64,000 nucleotides of DNA, from positions 1 to 64,000 of the forward strand of contig JADKAV010000026.1 of NCBI GenBank assembly GCA_016719135.1, read 5' to 3'. Shown piece after piece: positions 62,300 through 64,000 of this stretch (positions are counted from its first letter, which is position 1; each line of letters begins with the position of its first letter). Both the position numbers and the translations under genes were made by a program. The notes beneath the pieces were generated by a model, which saw only the letters and a program-made list of their open reading frames with translations, made no database searches and was not told the origin of the DNA. The DNA is from Micrococcales bacterium (GTDB lineage Bacteria > Actinomycetota > Actinomycetes > S36-B12 > UBA10799).

Positions 62300-62887
62300 A
62301 TGGACAAGTTCACCACCCACCGCGGTATCGCCGCACCGTTGCGCCACTCCAATGTGGACACCGACCAGATCATCCCGGCCGAGTACCTCAAACGGATCAC
62401 GCGGACCGGCTACGAGGACGCGTTGTTTTCTGCGTGGCGCCAGGACCCGGACTTCGTGCTCAACCATCCGGTGTACACGAACGCATCGATCCTGATTGCC
62501 GGGCCCGACTTCGGTACCGGTTCTTCCCGCGAACACGCGGTATGGGCGCTGAGCGACTACGGGTTCAAGGTCGTGGTTTCGTCAAGGTTCGCCGATATTT
62601 TCCGCGGCAACGCCGGTAAGGGCGGACTGGTCACCGCTGAGGTCGAGCAATCAGTGGTCGACCGGCTCTGGGAGTTGCTGGATCAGGACCCGCAGACGGA
62701 GGTCGTGGTCGACCTTGAGGCCAAACAGATCCGCGCAGGGGACATCGTGGCCGATTTCGTGATCGACGACTACGTCCGGTGGCGGCTGCTGGAAGGGCTC
62801 GACGACATCGGGATCACGATGCAGCACGCCGACGCGATCACCCGGTTCGAACGAGACCGTCCGTCGATCCTGCCGACTACCGCGTAG
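62300..62887 (+). CDS. leuD: 3-isopropylmalate dehydratase, small subunit
   Basis: A 195-residue swivelling-domain partner of LeuC. DTDQIIPAEYLKRI and GPDFGTGSSREHAVWALSDYGFKVV are the family signatures, and the C-terminal region RWRLLEGLDDIGITMQH is typical of actinobacterial LeuD. ATG 62300 is one base after the leuC stop. Confidence 0.96.
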   Translation: MDKFTTHRGIAAPLRHSNVDTDQIIPAEYLKRITRTGYEDALFSAWRQDPDFVLNHPVYTNASILIAGPDFGTGSSREHAVWALSDYGFKVVVSSRFADIFRGNAGKGGLVTAEVEQSVVDRLWELLDQDPQTEVVVDLEAKQIRAGDIVADFVIDDYVRWRLLEGLDDIGITMQHADAITRFERDRPSILPTTA

Positions 62888-63225
62888 TTGGGAACTTCCG
62901 CCGCTTCCCGGGCCCATCGGGCTGGCTGACCGGGGAGTTCGCAGCCCGTGAGTCCTAGGATTCTGACCGCTTGCCGGCTCACCTCGTCGGGTGGAATCCC
63001 CGATTCCTGACACCACGTGTTCCGGTGGGTGGCTCGAAAGAGGCCGCAAGCCGGGCACCGAAGGCAGAAATCGCCCGTCTTTGCTGCGAATCCGTCTGTC
63101 GATGGGTAGTGTCAAGGCACCCAATCACGGGCTGCTACGACAAGTGCACACGGCGTGGCGCCCACACCGCCAAACAGCGGACATCTACTGTGCGAATCAC
63201 AGCAGAGTCCAAACGGAGGAAGCAC
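62888..63225. other. intergenic region upstream of hup
   Basis: 338 bases without a supported gene. TACTGT (63186-63191) may be the hup -10; no -35 is obvious. GGAGGA (63215-63220) is the hup ribosome binding site. A long reading frame covering this stretch is an upstream extension of hup and is not used. Confidence 0.4.
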
Positions 63226-63905
63226 GTGAACAAGTCAGAACTCATCGAGAAGGTCGCGCAGCGTCTTCAGGACAGCCGCAAGGAGGCAGAAGACGCCATC
63301 AAGACCAGCCGCAAAGATGCCGCGGAGGCCGTCGAGGCCGTCCTCGAGACCATCAAGAGCGAGGTCGCGAAAGGTGAGCGCGTCGCCATCAGTGGCTTCG
63401 GGATTTTCGAGAAGATCCAGCGAAACGCCCGCACCGCGCGCAACCCGCTTGACGGCAGTGTCATCAAGGTCAAGGCCAAGTCGGTGCCCAAGTTCAAGCC
63501 CGGCGCCGAGTTCCGCAAGTTCGTGGAGAACCCTCGGGCTGCGATGAAGAAGGCCTCTGCTTCGGCGAAGAAGGCCCCGGCCCCAAGACCGCGGCCGCCG
63601 CGAAGAAGGCTCCGGCCAAGACCGCGAGTGCTGCCAAGAAGACCACAACGGCTGCGAAGACCACAGCCGCCGCGGCCAAGACGACCGCCAAGTCGGTGGC
63701 CAAGAAGGCACCCGTCGCGAAGAAGGCACCAGTAGCCAAGAAGGCACCTGCGAAGAAGGCTCCGGCTGCGAAGAAGGCGCCAGCCAAGAAAGCACCGGCC
63801 GCGAAGAAGGCCCCAGCCAAGAAGGCGCCCGCGAAGAAGGCTCCGGCTGCGAAGAAGGCGCCCGCGAAGAAGGCACCGGCGAAAAAGGCGCCGGCCAAGA
63901 AGTAG
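63226..63905 (+). CDS. hup: HU-family DNA-binding protein with Lys/Ala tail (HupB type), one-base frameshift
   Basis: Residues 1 to about 90 are a complete HU domain (NKSELIEKVAQRL, GFGIFEKIQRNARTARNPLDG, VPKFKPGAEFRKFV). The tail is a Lys-Ala-Pro repeat (KKAPAKK units) like the histone H1-like tail of HupB. The frame breaks at about 63588-63593: GCCCCGGCCCCAAGACC lacks one base (expected CCG GCC GCC AAG or similar). Restoring it joins the HU domain to the tail, 226 residues in all. Unrepaired, the tail reads as a Pro/Arg-rich run. HupB compacts DNA and affects growth and stress survival. GTG 63226 has a strong GGAGGA site. Confidence 0.9.
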
Positions 63906-63910
63906 CACGC

Positions 63911-63954
63911 CGAAAGGGGCCGACTACTCAGCACGAGAGAGTCGGCCCCTTTCG
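63911..63954. terminator. terminator after hup
   Basis: CGAAAGGGGCCGACT (63911-63925) pairs perfectly with AGTCGGCCCCTTTCG (63940-63954), a 15-bp stem. It is A/T-bordered on both sides, so it may work in both directions. Confidence 0.8.
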
Positions 63955-63966
63955 CACGTCCGATGC

Positions 63967-64000
63967 TCAGGCGGTACGCGCCATCCGATCGAGCCAGGCG
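63967..64000 (-). CDS. possible C-terminal end of a minus-strand gene
   Basis: A minus-strand frame entering from the right edge ends ...AWLDRMARTA with TGA at 63969-63967, directly behind the bidirectional terminator. Only ten residues are visible, so no identity can be given. Confidence 0.3.
   Translation of the reverse strand, partial: AWLDRMARTA

Overview
This is about 64 kb of high-GC DNA that reads as the chromosome of an actinomycete (phylum Actinomycetota). The evidence is the gene families and their order. They include a LysX-type fused lysyl-phosphatidylglycerol synthase/lysyl-tRNA synthetase, an InhA-like enoyl-ACP reductase, a SigK/RskA pair, a DipZ-like CcdA-thioredoxin protein, an Ig-domain L,D-transpeptidase, DUF2510 and DUF222/HNH proteins, and a lysine-tailed HupB-type HU. 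The block gltX ... tRNA-Gln, tRNA-Glu, ndgR, leuC, leuD, hup follows the familiar actinobacterial order. No phage, IS element, rRNA or CRISPR array was seen. Genus cannot be told from the window.

Layout. 0-9.7 kb: end of a sugar transporter, a DUF2510 repeat protein, acetoacetyl-CoA synthetase, lysX, a DUF222/HNH protein and a lipoprotein. 9.8-15.6 kb: a single-chain DabB-DabA inorganic-carbon pump followed directly by inhA, and a tyrosine phosphatase. 15.7-27.4 kb: ackA-pta (minus strand), small unknown proteins, a NadR-like kinase, an L,D-transpeptidase, DipZ, sigK-rskA and a hydrolase. 27.4-38.4 kb: ilvD-PII, a DUF559 protein bordered by 92-bp repeats, the ilvB-ilvN-chaA-ilvC-TMEM175 operon, fructosamine kinase and serA. 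38.5-48.3 kb: glutamate decarboxylase, a subtilase, leuA, and a gamma-glutamyl-polyamine/GABA-type set (amidohydrolase, SDR, ALDH, GS-like, NIL). 48.7-56 kb: leuB-ilvE, cimA, a B12-binding sensor, an FAH-family protein and gltX. 56.2-64 kb: a GGDEF-EAL/FIST pair, two tRNAs, a nucleotidyltransferase, ndgR/leuCD and hup.

Main theme. Nearly the whole branched-chain amino acid pathway is here (ilvB, N, C, D, E; leuA, B, C, D; cimA), with serA and a PII protein. Three operons (ilvB, leuA, cimA) start with short leader peptides rich in Ile/Leu/Val, each followed by a long hairpin whose first arm covers the peptide's last codons. Two of the three then have a clear intrinsic terminator. This is ribosome-mediated attenuation tuned to different end products. 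leuCD is instead divergent from the IclR regulator ndgR, with a perfect palindrome at the overlapping promoters.

Two window-wide observations. First, many genes carry TANNNT six or seven bases before the start codon, so leaderless transcription seems to be the usual mode. Second, nine single-base indels break five otherwise normal genes; six of them lie between 41.2 and 42.6 kb (subtilase and leuA). Because every break restores a family-typical protein when corrected, sequencing or assembly error is the favoured explanation, though real decay of leuA cannot be excluded.
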